Assembly: GCA_016109435.1 (NCBI GenBank)
Contig: JAEILR010000013.1
Span: 1 to 44,709, forward strand
Source of the DNA: Methanomassiliicoccus sp.
Lineage (GTDB): Archaea > Thermoplasmatota > Thermoplasmata > Methanomassiliicoccales > Methanomassiliicoccaceae
Direction: 5' to 3'
DNA length: 44,709 bases
Below the pieces are notes generated by a model, which searched no databases, was not told the origin of the DNA, and worked only from the letters and a program-made list of their open reading frames with translations. The translations under genes were made by a program, and so were the position numbers. Below, piece by piece: positions 17,361-29,091 of the stretch. The first letter of the stretch is position 1. Every line of letters begins with the position of its first letter.

Positions 17361-18608
17361 TTGGAACCCATGATCGAGATCCGGAACGTGTCCAAGCAGT
17401 ACGTCATCAGCTCCAGCAAGGGCTACTATCACGGCGCGGGGTCCCGGCTGGGGGATAAGCTGGCCGCTTCGGTTCGGCATCCTCTCAGCACGATCAGGCA
17501 CGTCCGCTCCCCCAAGGAGAGCTTCTGGGCCCTAAAGGACATCCGCTGCAACGTGGAGAAGGGAGAGAGCATCGGCATCATCGGCCGCAACGGCGCGGGG
17601 AAGAGCACCCTTCTGAAGATCCTTTCCCAGATCACCTATCCCTCGGAGGGCGAGGTCCTGCTCCGAGGCACGGTAGGCAGCCTGCTGGAGGTGGGCACCG
17701 GCTTCCATCCCGACCTCACCGGCCGGGAGAACGTCTTCCTCAACGGGGCCATTCTGGGGATGACCAGGAAGCAGATCGACGCCCGGTTCGACGACATCGT
17801 CCGGTTCGCCGAGGTGGAGAAGTTCCTGGACACTCCGATCAAGAGGTATTCGTCGGGAATGTATCTTCGCCTGGCGTTCGCCGTCGCCGCTCACCTGGAG
17901 CCGGACGTGCTCATCGCCGACGAGGTGCTGGCGGTCGGGGACCAGCAATTCCAGGCCAAGTGCCTGGGGAAGATGAAGGAGGTGTCCCACGAGGGCCGCA
18001 CGGTGATATTTGTTTCGCACAACATGCACGCCGTCCGGACGCTGTGCCAGACCGCCCTCCTTCTCCGGGCCGGCAGGATGGTCTCTCACGGTCCGGCGGA
18101 TGACGTCATCGGCGAGTACTCCCGCTCGCTGGAGGTGGAGGACGGCCTGTTCCCGGTCACCGGTAAGGGGATCATTATCGACGCTATGGAGGTGGTCCAA
18201 CGTGGGAAGGACACCATGCTGGTCGACGGGGCGCACGAGTTCGAGATCGTGGTGCGCTTCAACCTGACCGAGCGGGCCGAGAAGCTGCGCATGGGGGTGT
18301 TCATCAACAACTCCATGGGCGACGAGCTGATACGCTCCTACTTCACGGACTGGGACCTGATGTACGACAGCCTCGGCCCGGGAAGCTACGAGGCTCGGCT
18401 GACATTTCCCCGCCGGTTGCTGGCCGCAGGCAACTACACCGTCTCCCTGGGCGCCCACCGGCAGGGAGGCTTCGACATGCTGACCGGGCACCACATCGAC
18501 CGGGGCATCAACGTTTCTTTGCCATCGGACTTCATCCACGGAGGGATGGCCGACCCCCTGCACGCCCAGATCATCCTGGACCGGCGGTGGGAGGTTAGCA
18601 AGCGGTAG
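17361..18608 (+). CDS. Polysaccharide ABC exporter, ATPase subunit with C-terminal sugar-binding domain (Wzt-like)
   Basis: This 415-residue protein is the ATPase partner of a Wzm-type exporter. The nucleotide-binding domain has Walker A GRNGAGKS at residues 75-82, the signature YSSGMY at 163-168, Walker B VLIADE at 183-188 and the H-loop in FVSHN. Residues from about 270 form the beta-sandwich domain that in Wzt proteins recognises the end of the finished glycan, so chain-length control by capping is likely. The TTG at 17361 is chosen because a perfect GGAGGTG site (17349-17355) precedes it by five bases; the nearby ATG at 17370 is too far and the TTG at 17301 would precede the transcript start. 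Its partner permease is probably the gene at 2-829. Confidence 0.92.
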   Translation: MEPMIEIRNVSKQYVISSSKGYYHGAGSRLGDKLAASVRHPLSTIRHVRSPKESFWALKDIRCNVEKGESIGIIGRNGAGKSTLLKILSQITYPSEGEVLLRGTVGSLLEVGTGFHPDLTGRENVFLNGAILGMTRKQIDARFDDIVRFAEVEKFLDTPIKRYSSGMYLRLAFAVAAHLEPDVLIADEVLAVGDQQFQAKCLGKMKEVSHEGRTVIFVSHNMHAVRTLCQTALLLRAGRMVSHGPADDVIGEYSRSLEVEDGLFPVTGKGIIIDAMEVVQRGKDTMLVDGAHEFEIVVRFNLTERAEKLRMGVFINNSMGDELIRSYFTDWDLMYDSLGPGSYEARLTFPRRLLAAGNYTVSLGAHRQGGFDMLTGHHIDRGINVSLPSDFIHGGMADPLHAQIILDRRWEVSKR

Positions 18609-18655
18609 TCGGACAAGATTAAATCCGTCCATCAGGATGACCGTCCGGTGACGAG

Positions 18656-21566
<2,911 letters not shown>

Positions 21567-21670
21567 GCCCGTCCCCACCCACTGGACAATCGCGTCGAGT
21601 TCTCATCAAGTCGGTGTTCGCTAACGATCCGCTCGAACATCGGTCCCGCAGCGCTGGACGTCAGTGGCCG

Positions 21671-21690
21671 AGGATAAATAAAAAAAATAA
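21671..21690 (-). terminator. U-rich terminator of the beta-helix gene
   Basis: On the minus strand a T8 run (21680-21687) flanked by further T-rich sequence lies about 30 bases beyond the stop at 21716. Archaeal transcription commonly ends at such tracts without a hairpin. Confidence 0.45.
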
Positions 21691-21715
21691 GGTTTGAGAA
21701 GGGGTTTCCCGGCGA

Positions 21716-23596
21716 TCAGGCTACGGTGTTTCCGGTCACAACGTTGTTCGAGCCCCTGTTGGAGAGGCCAGGGTAGCCCTGGGAACCACAGTTGCGGATG
21801 GTGTTGCCGGTGATGGTGTTGCCCGATCCGGTGATGGAGAGGCCTGCCTCGCCGGTGCCGGAGATGGTGTTCCCGGTGCACTGGCCGTTGTCCACGCCGA
21901 ACTCGATGCCCGCTCCCGACAGTCCTGCAGGGCAGGAGATGACGTTGTTGCGGATTATCGTGCCTTGGCCGCGGACCGAGAACCCGGTGTTGATGGCGGG
22001 GTGGTCTCCGTCGGTACCGCAGTCGATGAGGGTGTTGCCCTCGATGAGGCCACCGACGACCCTGTCCTCGGCACCCCTTGGGCTAAGGCTGAGACCAGAG
22101 GTCAGGGTGCGCTCGACCAAGTTGTTGCGCATGATGTTGTTGTTGATGGTCTGAGCGATCCCGTCGTCCTCGCAGTAGAAGTAGCAGCCGCCCTGGGCGA
22201 TGTCGTAGATGTGGCAGTTCTCCACTACACAGTTGTTGCAGAACGCCATCATGAACGAGTCCCAGTTGGACCGGTAGCTCTCCACGCCCCTTATGGTCAC
22301 GCGCTCGCTGTACAGGAACTCGATGTTGTCATACGGGCCGTCGTGGACCTTGAGGTTCGAGATGACGACGTCGTTGCACCTCATGAAGTTCATCGGGTTG
22401 CTGCTGGAGGTCGTGGACCTGATGCCCTTGTTGCCGTCCCACTCCCCGCCCTTGACCTCAAAGTTGTTCTTGTCGGTCGCGGTCAGCATGTAGCCGACGG
22501 AACTGGTTCCCCAGGTGACCTTTCCGTCGAGTTCGAGGATGGTGTAGCTGGGGATGCTTATCGCCTTGCTGATGACGAACGAGCCCTGCAGCAGGACCGC
22601 TTCCTTGGCCGTCCTTCCGGAGGTCAGGGCGTTGAGGGCGCTCTGGATCACCGTCGCCGCGTTCGTACCGGAGGAGATGGTCGCTCCAGTGGCGGCGTTC
22701 TTGGCGTAATAGGTGCTGCCCTCAACGGTCACGATGTACTTGTACGAGCCTACCGGCGCCGGGTTCGAGGGGGGCTGGGCCGGGTCCCTCGCGGCCGGGG
22801 ATGCGGTCATCTCCGAGCCGCTGTATTGGCTGTTCCCGGCGTAGGTCGCCGTGAACTTGTATGTGCCGACCTTGGTCGGAACATAGTCTATGGAGAACTT
22901 GCCCGTGCTGTCGGTGGTGACCGCGGAACCCTGGGTGGGGTTCACGGTGCTGCCGTCAGGAAGGGTCACCTTCAGAGCCACGGTGGCCCCGGCGATGCCT
23001 GCTGAGCCGGTCAGAACACCGTTGGCGTGCATGTTGCTCCCTACCTCAACGCTCGAGGAGGTGAGGGTCAGTGCCATAGAGGTCGCGGTCTTGGAGGGAA
23101 CCGTCGGCGGCGTAGGCGTCGTTGGTTCGGTCGGTGTTATCACCGGATCCGCGGCACTGATGGTCACGGCCTTGTTGGCTACCACGTTCTGATTGTAGTT
23201 GCTGTAAGTCGCAGTGAACTTGTGCACACCGACCATGGTGGGTACATAGTCGATGCTGAACATACCGCTTCTGTCTGCATAGGTCCTGGGACCCTGGACG
23301 GGATAAGCAGTACTACCATCAGGCTGGGTCACCGAGAGGGAAATCTTAGCGGTCACCCGACCGCTTACTCCCAGTAAGGCTCCAGATAAGTGAATCTTTT
23401 CTCCGACCTGGTGGTCGGAAGAATCGACCGTTAGGGTGATTGATACATTCCTCCTCATCATCACGTAGCCAGTATTGTTACTGCCATCCGTGGTGATGGG
23501 GGCCAAGATCGCCACCGCCACCATGAGGGTGACGATCGGGACCGCCATTAGCGCATATTTTAGATTCCTTGGAATAGGTCTCGAGTGTTTTCTCAT
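21716..23596 (-). CDS. Secreted Ig-like/right-handed beta-helix surface protein
   Basis: This 626-residue protein starts with a basic tail and one hydrophobic helix (about residues 14-34) that acts as signal peptide or anchor. Two Ig-like repeats follow, about 50-150 and 165-262, each ending in FSIDYVPT(M/K)VGxxKFTATY, separated by a Pro/Thr linker. Residues about 285-626 form a right-handed beta-helix of the pectate-lyase-like type with many short N-x-(I/V) repeats and NTI/NTV ladders near the end. Such helices bind or cleave acidic polysaccharides or epimerise them; no catalytic residues can be assigned safely. Its place beside the polysaccharide island suggests an extracellular partner or editor of that polymer. 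Confidence 0.87.
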   Translation of the reverse strand: MRKHSRPIPRNLKYALMAVPIVTLMVAVAILAPITTDGSNNTGYVMMRRNVSITLTVDSSDHQVGEKIHLSGALLGVSGRVTAKISLSVTQPDGSTAYPVQGPRTYADRSGMFSIDYVPTMVGVHKFTATYSNYNQNVVANKAVTISAADPVITPTEPTTPTPPTVPSKTATSMALTLTSSSVEVGSNMHANGVLTGSAGIAGATVALKVTLPDGSTVNPTQGSAVTTDSTGKFSIDYVPTKVGTYKFTATYAGNSQYSGSEMTASPAARDPAQPPSNPAPVGSYKYIVTVEGSTYYAKNAATGATISSGTNAATVIQSALNALTSGRTAKEAVLLQGSFVISKAISIPSYTILELDGKVTWGTSSVGYMLTATDKNNFEVKGGEWDGNKGIRSTTSSSNPMNFMRCNDVVISNLKVHDGPYDNIEFLYSERVTIRGVESYRSNWDSFMMAFCNNCVVENCHIYDIAQGGCYFYCEDDGIAQTINNNIMRNNLVERTLTSGLSLSPRGAEDRVVGGLIEGNTLIDCGTDGDHPAINTGFSVRGQGTIIRNNVISCPAGLSGAGIEFGVDNGQCTGNTISGTGEAGLSITGSGNTITGNTIRNCGSQGYPGLSNRGSNNVVTGNTVA

Positions 23597-23660
23597 AACC
23601 CACCGTCCTATCTAGCCGTTCGGACGGGCCGTTCCCGATCCGTCCTCTTTATCGACCAAA

Positions 23661-23670
23661 TTTTATATTT
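23661..23670 (-). promoter_or_regulatory. TATA box of the beta-helix gene
   Basis: The minus strand reads AAATATAAAA, about 65-74 bases before the ATG at 23596. Transcription would begin near 23640, leaving a leader of about 45 bases. Confidence 0.6.
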
Positions 23671-23755
23671 TCCTACAATTCTCTTAGGTACGATACCTCT
23701 TGTGGCCGATTGGAAACCGGAAGAGTGAGATTAAAAAGTACTTACCTGAATATCA

Positions 23756-23769
23756 CAGATAGTTATCTG
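23756..23769. promoter_or_regulatory. Palindrome upstream of the beta-helix promoter
   Basis: CAGATA and TATCTG are perfect inverted 6-base arms with a 2-base centre, about 90 bases upstream of the TATA box of the minus-strand gene. It has the form of a dimeric regulator site. Confidence 0.4.
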
Positions 23770-23784
23770 GATTGATTATATATG

Positions 23785-23836
23785 TGTCATTTAATTATTT
23801 ACTATTATATGTCATCATAATATTGTCATTTAATTA
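23785..23836. repeat. Direct repeat pair TGTCATTTAATTA
   Basis: The 13-base sequence occurs at 23785-23797 and 23824-23836, 39 bases apart start to start, with a shortened TGTCAT copy at 23810-23815 between them. They lie upstream of the beta-helix gene and may be regulatory. Confidence 0.5.
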
Positions 23837-24185
23837 AATAAGATGCATTAGATTGAAGGGGTGGCCCTCGTCCTGATTCTAGAACGGCATATATTAACAT
23901 CTTTATCGGAATCTAAATGTACAAATCCTATCATCCTTATTAACCATTGTTAATATAATTATGCAGCGCCATATGGCATTAATCTCGCTGCCTCGACATC
24001 ACATGGGCGGCCTAGCCTGGTGTTGGCGACGTGCCAGTCATGAAAAAAAGGTGAGCAGCATCGACCGGTTCGTCAGCTCTTTAGCCTCTCCCCGAGCCCT
24101 TTCCGGCGGCTTTTTGTCTGACGGCCCACGCTCCTCCCCCCCCTAATGGTAAAAACGAAGAGGTTTGAAATAGAATTGCAGGGCA

Positions 24186-24550
24186 TCAGGCCGCTGGCTT
24201 CTTCCACATGATGGCCATCAGGCCGCCGATGATGCACAGTATCGAACCGATGATGTACCCCCGCCGAAGAGCAGGGCCACGATGCCGAAGGCCACGATGG
24301 TCCCTCCCTCGGCGTTGTGGAAGCCAGGGCGGAGAGCCAGCCCTGCGGTTGAACCGCTGATTAAGGCCGCGATCATGACCAGCAGGATGCCCAGGAAGAC
24401 GACCGATATCCCCACCCAGAGGCCCACAGCGATCGCCCAGATGATCGACCGGAAAAAGATGGCGAAGAGGCCCTCGATAAGTATCATCATCGCCCCGAAG
24501 GACGACATCATGAACGCCGTCCGCGGGAAGTCCTTGTTGGTCATGTGCAT
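24186..24550 (-). pseudogene. Small four-helix membrane protein with a one-base frameshift
   Basis: The first frame (from ATG 24550) encodes MHMTNKDFPRTAFMMSSFG and three hydrophobic helices down to VALLFGGG; the fourth helix (YIIGSILCIIGGLMAIMWKK) is in another frame that ends at 24186. The break is at the C5 run 24258-24262: one more base there (or two fewer) joins the two parts into one protein of about 120 residues with four transmembrane helices. The first frame otherwise ends in an unrelated tail at 24218. The cause is either a homopolymer sequencing error or a real disabling mutation. No family is recognised; the pattern resembles small archaeal membrane proteins of unknown role. Confidence 0.7.
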
Positions 24551-24770
24551 TATGTCTACATGAGCTTGTTACGTCCCCTAACATCCTCCTACACCACCCA
24601 CACAGGCAGTTTCCGCCGGCTGAATTGTTGGTTACCGACATATTGCTCTCCCCTGAATGAAAACGGTAAGAGCGGTCTTCGGCCCTTGTTCCACATTTAT
24701 AGTCGAAGCGGTTATCGAAATCCGCCGGCCAAGCGCAAATTATGTTTATCGCCTGTTTGATGCATTGGGC

Positions 24771-25385
24771 ATGGTCCGTGTGTTCGGCTTCGGCGAGGAT
24801 GCTCTCACCTATCACGTGCTCGCCCATCGACTGGAGGAACTATTGGACCATCTGGGCGATGCGAGCGATCCATCGAGCTGCGTTCTGCTGTTCAGACCCA
24901 GCCTCGGGAGCGGAGGTCGCGGCCGTTATCACCCAGGGGAATGCGATGCGGCCCTTATCACTCCCCGGTTCACTTACCTCATCGAATCCCGGTGGGGCGG
25001 TTCGAAGGAGCTTGATGAGGATGAGCTCGCTCCTTCCCAGGAGAGGAGGCATAGGATGATCGAGTGGGTGGCAGAGAGGTGGAACGGCGAACAGAGCTCT
25101 TATGATTTCTACCAGGACCACAATGCAGCGTTCAGGACGGAGTTCAAGGACCGGGAGCTGGTCCCGGCGGGCAGCGACGTGTCCAACCGGTTGTTCTGGA
25201 TGCTTCGAAAGGCCCGGAGCATCTCCGAAGACAGGGTCATCCGTATCAAGAACGTCTTCCTTGTCATCATGGAGAAGGGATCGAACATCAGGCCGATCAG
25301 CGTTCCTAAAGGCTTTGTCCTCTTGAAGATGTTCTATGAGCCGTTGGACGAGGCCAGGTTCTTCCCCATGGACGGCCGGCCTTAA
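24771..25385 (+). CDS. Hypothetical protein of about 204 residues
   Basis: I do not recognise this soluble protein. It has mixed alpha/beta composition and no signal or transmembrane segment. A stretch with acidic residue, hydrophobic strand and E-S-R-W (CDAALITPRFTYLIESRW, about residues 60-77) is faintly like the D...ExK core of PD-(D/E)xK nucleases, with Arg in place of Lys, but this is too weak to assign. The frame is open back to an ATG at 24657; I prefer the ATG at 24771 because TATA-like ATGTTTAT at about 24742-24749 would place the transcript start right at it, giving a leaderless message. It is divergent from the frameshifted membrane protein gene. Confidence 0.6.
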   Translation: MVRVFGFGEDALTYHVLAHRLEELLDHLGDASDPSSCVLLFRPSLGSGGRGRYHPGECDAALITPRFTYLIESRWGGSKELDEDELAPSQERRHRMIEWVAERWNGEQSSYDFYQDHNAAFRTEFKDRELVPAGSDVSNRLFWMLRKARSISEDRVIRIKNVFLVIMEKGSNIRPISVPKGFVLLKMFYEPLDEARFFPMDGRP

Positions 25386-25581
25386 GCAAGCGTATGGCAT
25401 CGGCGTCCCTGACCTTAAGGGCGCCCGGATGGTCGCCGATGCTTCCGGCCCCATCCTTTTGCCGTTCCGATGTCCTGTCCCAATGATCCAACACTGGTTA
25501 AATCAAAATCATTTTAAACTTAGCGCTCAGACAATTATCTGTTTGGATATTACTCAGCAGGAACCTGGTCTGGTCGTGCAG

Positions 25582-26016
25582 ATGATGCGGCCAGGCGGAA
25601 CCGTCATGATCGGATGCGTGCCGTGGAACACGTTCGCCTTAGCGGGCGAGCTGGTCCGCGGGGAGCTGCCGTTCACTAGATCCCCGGCTGGCGTCAGGGT
25701 GGAAGAGCGACATGATCATAGCGGGTTACGTAACTTCGTATATAGCCTCCTGTCTCTCGATACATTTCTCATTTGCATTGCTCTTGGGCTAGCTGGAGTA
25801 CTAACTGACCTGAACCACCTGTTCAACGGTCCAGGAACGACGGTCCACCTGCCGATCACCATTCTGGGCGGGTGTGTTCTTTGTCTTGCTGTCGCATTAG
25901 ATTATCGATACGTACGCCAACATCGCCTGAGGTGGGGACATGAAGGGTCCGAGGACACGAAGGGGGTTCACGAGCGCGTTGAACAGTCGGAGATGTCGCC
26001 TGAACCGACCAGATGA
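25582..26016 (+). CDS. Hypothetical two-helix membrane protein
   Basis: This reading frame of about 144 residues has two clear hydrophobic helices (NFVYSLLSLDTFLICIALGL and LPITILGGCVLCLAVAL) in the second half and a charged C-terminal tail, suggesting a small membrane protein with no known family. The frame extends back to 25336, inside the preceding gene. TATA-like ATTTTAAACT at about 25511-25520 favours a start at GTG 25576 or ATG 25582. The hydrophobic segments are the main evidence that the frame is coding; codon use is less biased than in neighbouring genes. It is convergent with the next gene 38 bases away. Confidence 0.45.
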   Translation: MMRPGGTVMIGCVPWNTFALAGELVRGELPFTRSPAGVRVEERHDHSGLRNFVYSLLSLDTFLICIALGLAGVLTDLNHLFNGPGTTVHLPITILGGCVLCLAVALDYRYVRQHRLRWGHEGSEDTKGVHERVEQSEMSPEPTR

Positions 26017-26054
26017 TCACAGATGCTGAAGCATGGCCGCGGCGTCGTCGATGC

Positions 26055-27128
26055 TCATCTCCCAGAACCGGCCGCCGGGGTACTGATGAATCGAGCGATT
26101 CGATCGATGGCCCCAACCAATCCCCTCCGGGCCATGATGCCCAGGAGCGGGGTTTCCTTCCCTCCCATCCGGTACTTGTAATCCTCATCACCCACGCCCA
26201 AGGAGCATTGTCGTATGCCCCGGTCCCGAAGGTCGGAGAAGGTCAGATACTGGAGCATCCATCCGGGCGAGTACTTCATGAACGCATCGTTCATGCCGAA
26301 CCGGTACGGCAGCGCAGTATCGCCCTCGTAGAACCCCATGCTCTGGGCCGCCACCTCCCCGCCGACCATAAGGTCGTACGCGAAGCCGTAGTCGCCCTCG
26401 ATGCCTCTCCTCACCACCTCCTTCAGGAATCTGACGTTGTCAGAGAACATGAACAAGCTTCCTCCCTTCGGGGTCCATCGTTCCACATGTTGTCGCGCGT
26501 ACTCGTCGACCGATGCGCTGATCATGCCTGGGGTAAGTTTTCTAAGCTCGATGCTCCCCCTCTCCCGTTCCAGCTTGTTCATCCGGTTCCTTAGGTTCTC
26601 CCGAGCCTTCCGTTCGAAGATACTGGCGATATCTCCCTTCTCCGGAAAGGTCAGGATGATATTCACCTCCGGTCGGTAGTCCCTAGTACTCCAGGTCGAA
26701 CCCGCGATGCGAAGACACTCCCGGACCGCCATGGTGCCCGGCAGGTGGAATGCGGTCAGGGTGTTCCAGTCCAGACGGTCCATTTCCTTGATGATCCGGG
26801 CAAGGACATCGTTCCGCCCGGGTTTGAACATGATGGAGGTCGTAGGGAGCCACAACCTATAGGGCACCTCGCCGGCCAAGGCCAGAACCTTGATCGGAAG
26901 GCCTTTCGAGCTGTAGCTATGGTAGGACATGGGTGCGATGCCTGCCAGCTCGCCGTCCTTCTCGATCAGGATGACCCGCGGGGAGGTGTTCCCTCGGAAG
27001 CACTCCAACCAGGTTCGGGTCAGGGCGTAGGACGCGAAAACAGTCCCTCCGCTCTCCCGCCTGAGCATCTCCCACTTGTCCTCATGATCGGCAAGCTCCT
27101 CAACGGAGGTGACGACGGTCGACCTCAT
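26055..27128 (-). CDS. FemAB/GNAT-type transferase, paralogue 4
   Basis: This 357-residue protein is a fourth FemAB-like GNAT transferase, 12 kb from the tandem trio. It has VTSVEELADHEDKWE at the start, a VPYRLWLPTT first-half segment, EYARQHVERWTPKGGSLF in the centre and KYSPGWMLQYL near residue 272. It is more distant from the others, with WTPKGGSLF replacing WESRGGSYF. An ATG at 27173 would add 15 residues but lies inside the TATA element, so the ATG at 27128, aligned with the other copies, is preferred. Presence beside two ABC exporter genes rather than glycosyltransferases suggests a separate substrate; family role is transfer of acyl or aminoacyl groups in the envelope. Confidence 0.87.
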   Translation of the reverse strand: MRSTVVTSVEELADHEDKWEMLRRESGGTVFASYALTRTWLECFRGNTSPRVILIEKDGELAGIAPMSYHSYSSKGLPIKVLALAGEVPYRLWLPTTSIMFKPGRNDVLARIIKEMDRLDWNTLTAFHLPGTMAVRECLRIAGSTWSTRDYRPEVNIILTFPEKGDIASIFERKARENLRNRMNKLERERGSIELRKLTPGMISASVDEYARQHVERWTPKGGSLFMFSDNVRFLKEVVRRGIEGDYGFAYDLMVGGEVAAQSMGFYEGDTALPYRFGMNDAFMKYSPGWMLQYLTFSDLRDRGIRQCSLGVGDEDYKYRMGGKETPLLGIMARRGLVGAIDRIARFISTPAAGSGR

Positions 27129-27171
27129 GGCGCCGTTGAATAGTGAGGCCGTGGTACAATAGTCTATGGGC

Positions 27172-27183
27172 ATTTATTAAAAT
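27172..27183 (-). promoter_or_regulatory. TATA-like element for FemAB paralogue 4
   Basis: The minus strand reads ATTTTAATAAAT, 44-55 bases before the ATG at 27128. It excludes the in-frame ATG at 27173 as a start because that codon overlaps the element. Confidence 0.5.
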
Positions 27184-27282
27184 CACGAATATGAATGGGA
27201 AGCCGCCCGTGCTTCCTTTTGAATTATGCGGAATCGCCCAAGCAATGAGCTTGATGTCTATCACCAATAAGTGGAGCCGCCG

Positions 27283-29091
27283 TTAGGGGGCGTTCGCTCC
27301 ATCAATGATCCCGGAGTGCAGAGCAAAGAGCTGATGGTAGATGCCGTTCACCCTGACCAGCTCCTCGTGGGAACCGATCTCCGCGATCCGACCGTCGTCC
27401 ATCACCACGATGCGGTTGGCATTCCTTATTGTCGACAGTCGGTGGGCGATGATAAAGGTGGTGCGGCCGGCCTTGAGACGTTCCAACGATACCAACAGCT
27501 CGGACTCGGTCTTGGCATCGAGGGCCGAGGTCGGCTCGTCCATGATCAGCACCGGCGCGTCCCGAAGGAACGCCCTGGCGATGGCCAGACGTTGCTTCTG
27601 TCCGCCCGACAGGGTCGCACCTCGTTCCCCGATGACCGTATCGTATCCCTGCGGCATCCTGCGGATGAACTCATCCGCTCCCCCAGCCACCGCAGCGGCC
27701 ACGATCTCCTCGCGGCTGGCCTCGGGCCGGCCGAAGGCGATGTTCTCGGCTACCGACAGCGGCAGGAGATAAGGGTCCTGAAGCACGCTGGAGACCTGAG
27801 ACCGCAGGTCGGACAGGGTCACCTTCCGGACGTCCGTCCCGTCGAACAGGACGCGTCCCTCCCAGGGATCATAGAATCTTGGGATGAGGGCGATGAGAGT
27901 GCTCTTCCCCGCCCCGGTCCGCCCGACGACGGCGATGGTCTCCCCTGCGCGCACGTCCAGGCTGACGTTCCGTAGGACCGGCCTCTCCGGTTCGTAGCCG
28001 AAGGTCACGTTCTCTATTGTGACCCTCATCCCCTCTCCGGACGGATGGGGCGCTAACGGCCTGGCATCCGGTGCGTCGGAGACATCGCTCTTCACGTCCA
28101 TGATCTCCAGGACCCGTTCCGCTCCCGCTCCCGCGGTGGCGAAGGAGACCGAGACGTTGGCCAGAATCTCGAGGGGTGCGTAAAGCGCGGCGAGGTATGA
28201 TAGGAAGACAAGAAGACCGCCCACGGTGAGGCTGCCTTCGATGACGTGCATACCGCCCAGGATCATGATGATGGCCGTTCCGGCAGCGGTGACGGTGCTT
28301 ACGCCGAGGTTGAACTTGACCCTGGAGGCCATCGCGCTGAGGTACGCTCCGTAGGTCCTCTTGGCCAGTTCGCTGAACCGTCCGCTCTCTATCGCTTCCC
28401 GCCCGTACGCCTGCACCACCGGCATCGCCGTCAACGTCTGCTCAGCCTGCGATGTCATCTCGCTCTCCAGCTGCCTTTGCCTGTAGGTGCGCTCCTTCAT
28501 CGGCCTGGACATCAGGCGGACCAACAGGACCAGGAGGGGGGAAAGAAGGATGGCGAACAGCGACAGGGTCGGGTCCAGGCCCCACATGACCGTGAACATG
28601 AGGGCCAGGGTGAACACGGAACTGAAGATCGGCAGGAGGACGCTGAGGACCAGGTCCCGTGCGCAGGTAGTATCGGCAGTAACCCGTTGCACGAGGTCCC
28701 CCGTCCGCTGGGTGCTGTGGAAGCTGAGCGATAGCCTCTGCAGGTGATCGAACAGGTTCCCGGCAAGGATGTACACCATGCGCTTGCCGACCCCTGTTTC
28801 AGAATAGGTCCGGGATACCGAGATGACCTGGCCGGCGATGAATATCAGGACCGTCGCCGCGGCCATCCACGCCAGCAGGCCTTCCGCAGACCCCGCGCCG
28901 GGAAGATCGACCAGCCACTTGAGGCCTTCCGGAAGCGGCTGCCCGGACAGGACGTTGTCGATCACCACCTTGAGAGGCCAGGGCCTTATCACCGTCAGGA
29001 CCGCATCGAGGACTACAGCCGCCATAATCACCATGAGACCGCGGTCCCGCAGGTTGACATGCGACATCAGGCGAAGCCACCATCGCTTCAT
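27283..29091 (-). CDS. ABC exporter half-transporter (MsbA-like), second gene of a pair
   Basis: This 602-residue protein fuses a six-helix exporter domain (about residues 15-320) to an ATPase domain. Walker A GRTGAGKS is at 390-397, Q-loop Gln at about 438, signature LSGGQ at 494-498, Walker B VLIMDE at 514-519 and the H-loop His at about 550. All catalytic residues are present. Relatives export lipids, drugs or peptides as homo- or heterodimers. It overlaps the upstream transporter gene by four bases (ATGA), so a heterodimer with that product is likely. Substrate cannot be told from sequence; a lipid or glycolipid is plausible from context. Confidence 0.94.
   Translation of the reverse strand: MKRWWLRLMSHVNLRDRGLMVIMAAVVLDAVLTVIRPWPLKVVIDNVLSGQPLPEGLKWLVDLPGAGSAEGLLAWMAAATVLIFIAGQVISVSRTYSETGVGKRMVYILAGNLFDHLQRLSLSFHSTQRTGDLVQRVTADTTCARDLVLSVLLPIFSSVFTLALMFTVMWGLDPTLSLFAILLSPLLVLLVRLMSRPMKERTYRQRQLESEMTSQAEQTLTAMPVVQAYGREAIESGRFSELAKRTYGAYLSAMASRVKFNLGVSTVTAAGTAIIMILGGMHVIEGSLTVGGLLVFLSYLAALYAPLEILANVSVSFATAGAGAERVLEIMDVKSDVSDAPDARPLAPHPSGEGMRVTIENVTFGYEPERPVLRNVSLDVRAGETIAVVGRTGAGKSTLIALIPRFYDPWEGRVLFDGTDVRKVTLSDLRSQVSSVLQDPYLLPLSVAENIAFGRPEASREEIVAAAVAGGADEFIRRMPQGYDTVIGERGATLSGGQKQRLAIARAFLRDAPVLIMDEPTSALDAKTESELLVSLERLKAGRTTFIIAHRLSTIRNANRIVVMDDGRIAEIGSHEELVRVNGIYHQLFALHSGIIDGANAP

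Larger units (their letters stand above)
23597..24185. other. Gene-free AT-rich intergenic region
   Basis: No convincing coding sequence is present in this 589-base stretch; short open frames such as 23961-24146 lack codon bias and any recognisable product. The middle (about 23730-23960) is strikingly AT-rich against the GC-rich surroundings and contains a palindrome and direct repeats listed separately. Confidence 0.6.

Noticed and set aside
23961..24146. Plus-strand open frame of 61 codons in the AT-rich region
   Set aside because: It has no ribosome-binding site, no codon bias and no recognisable product.
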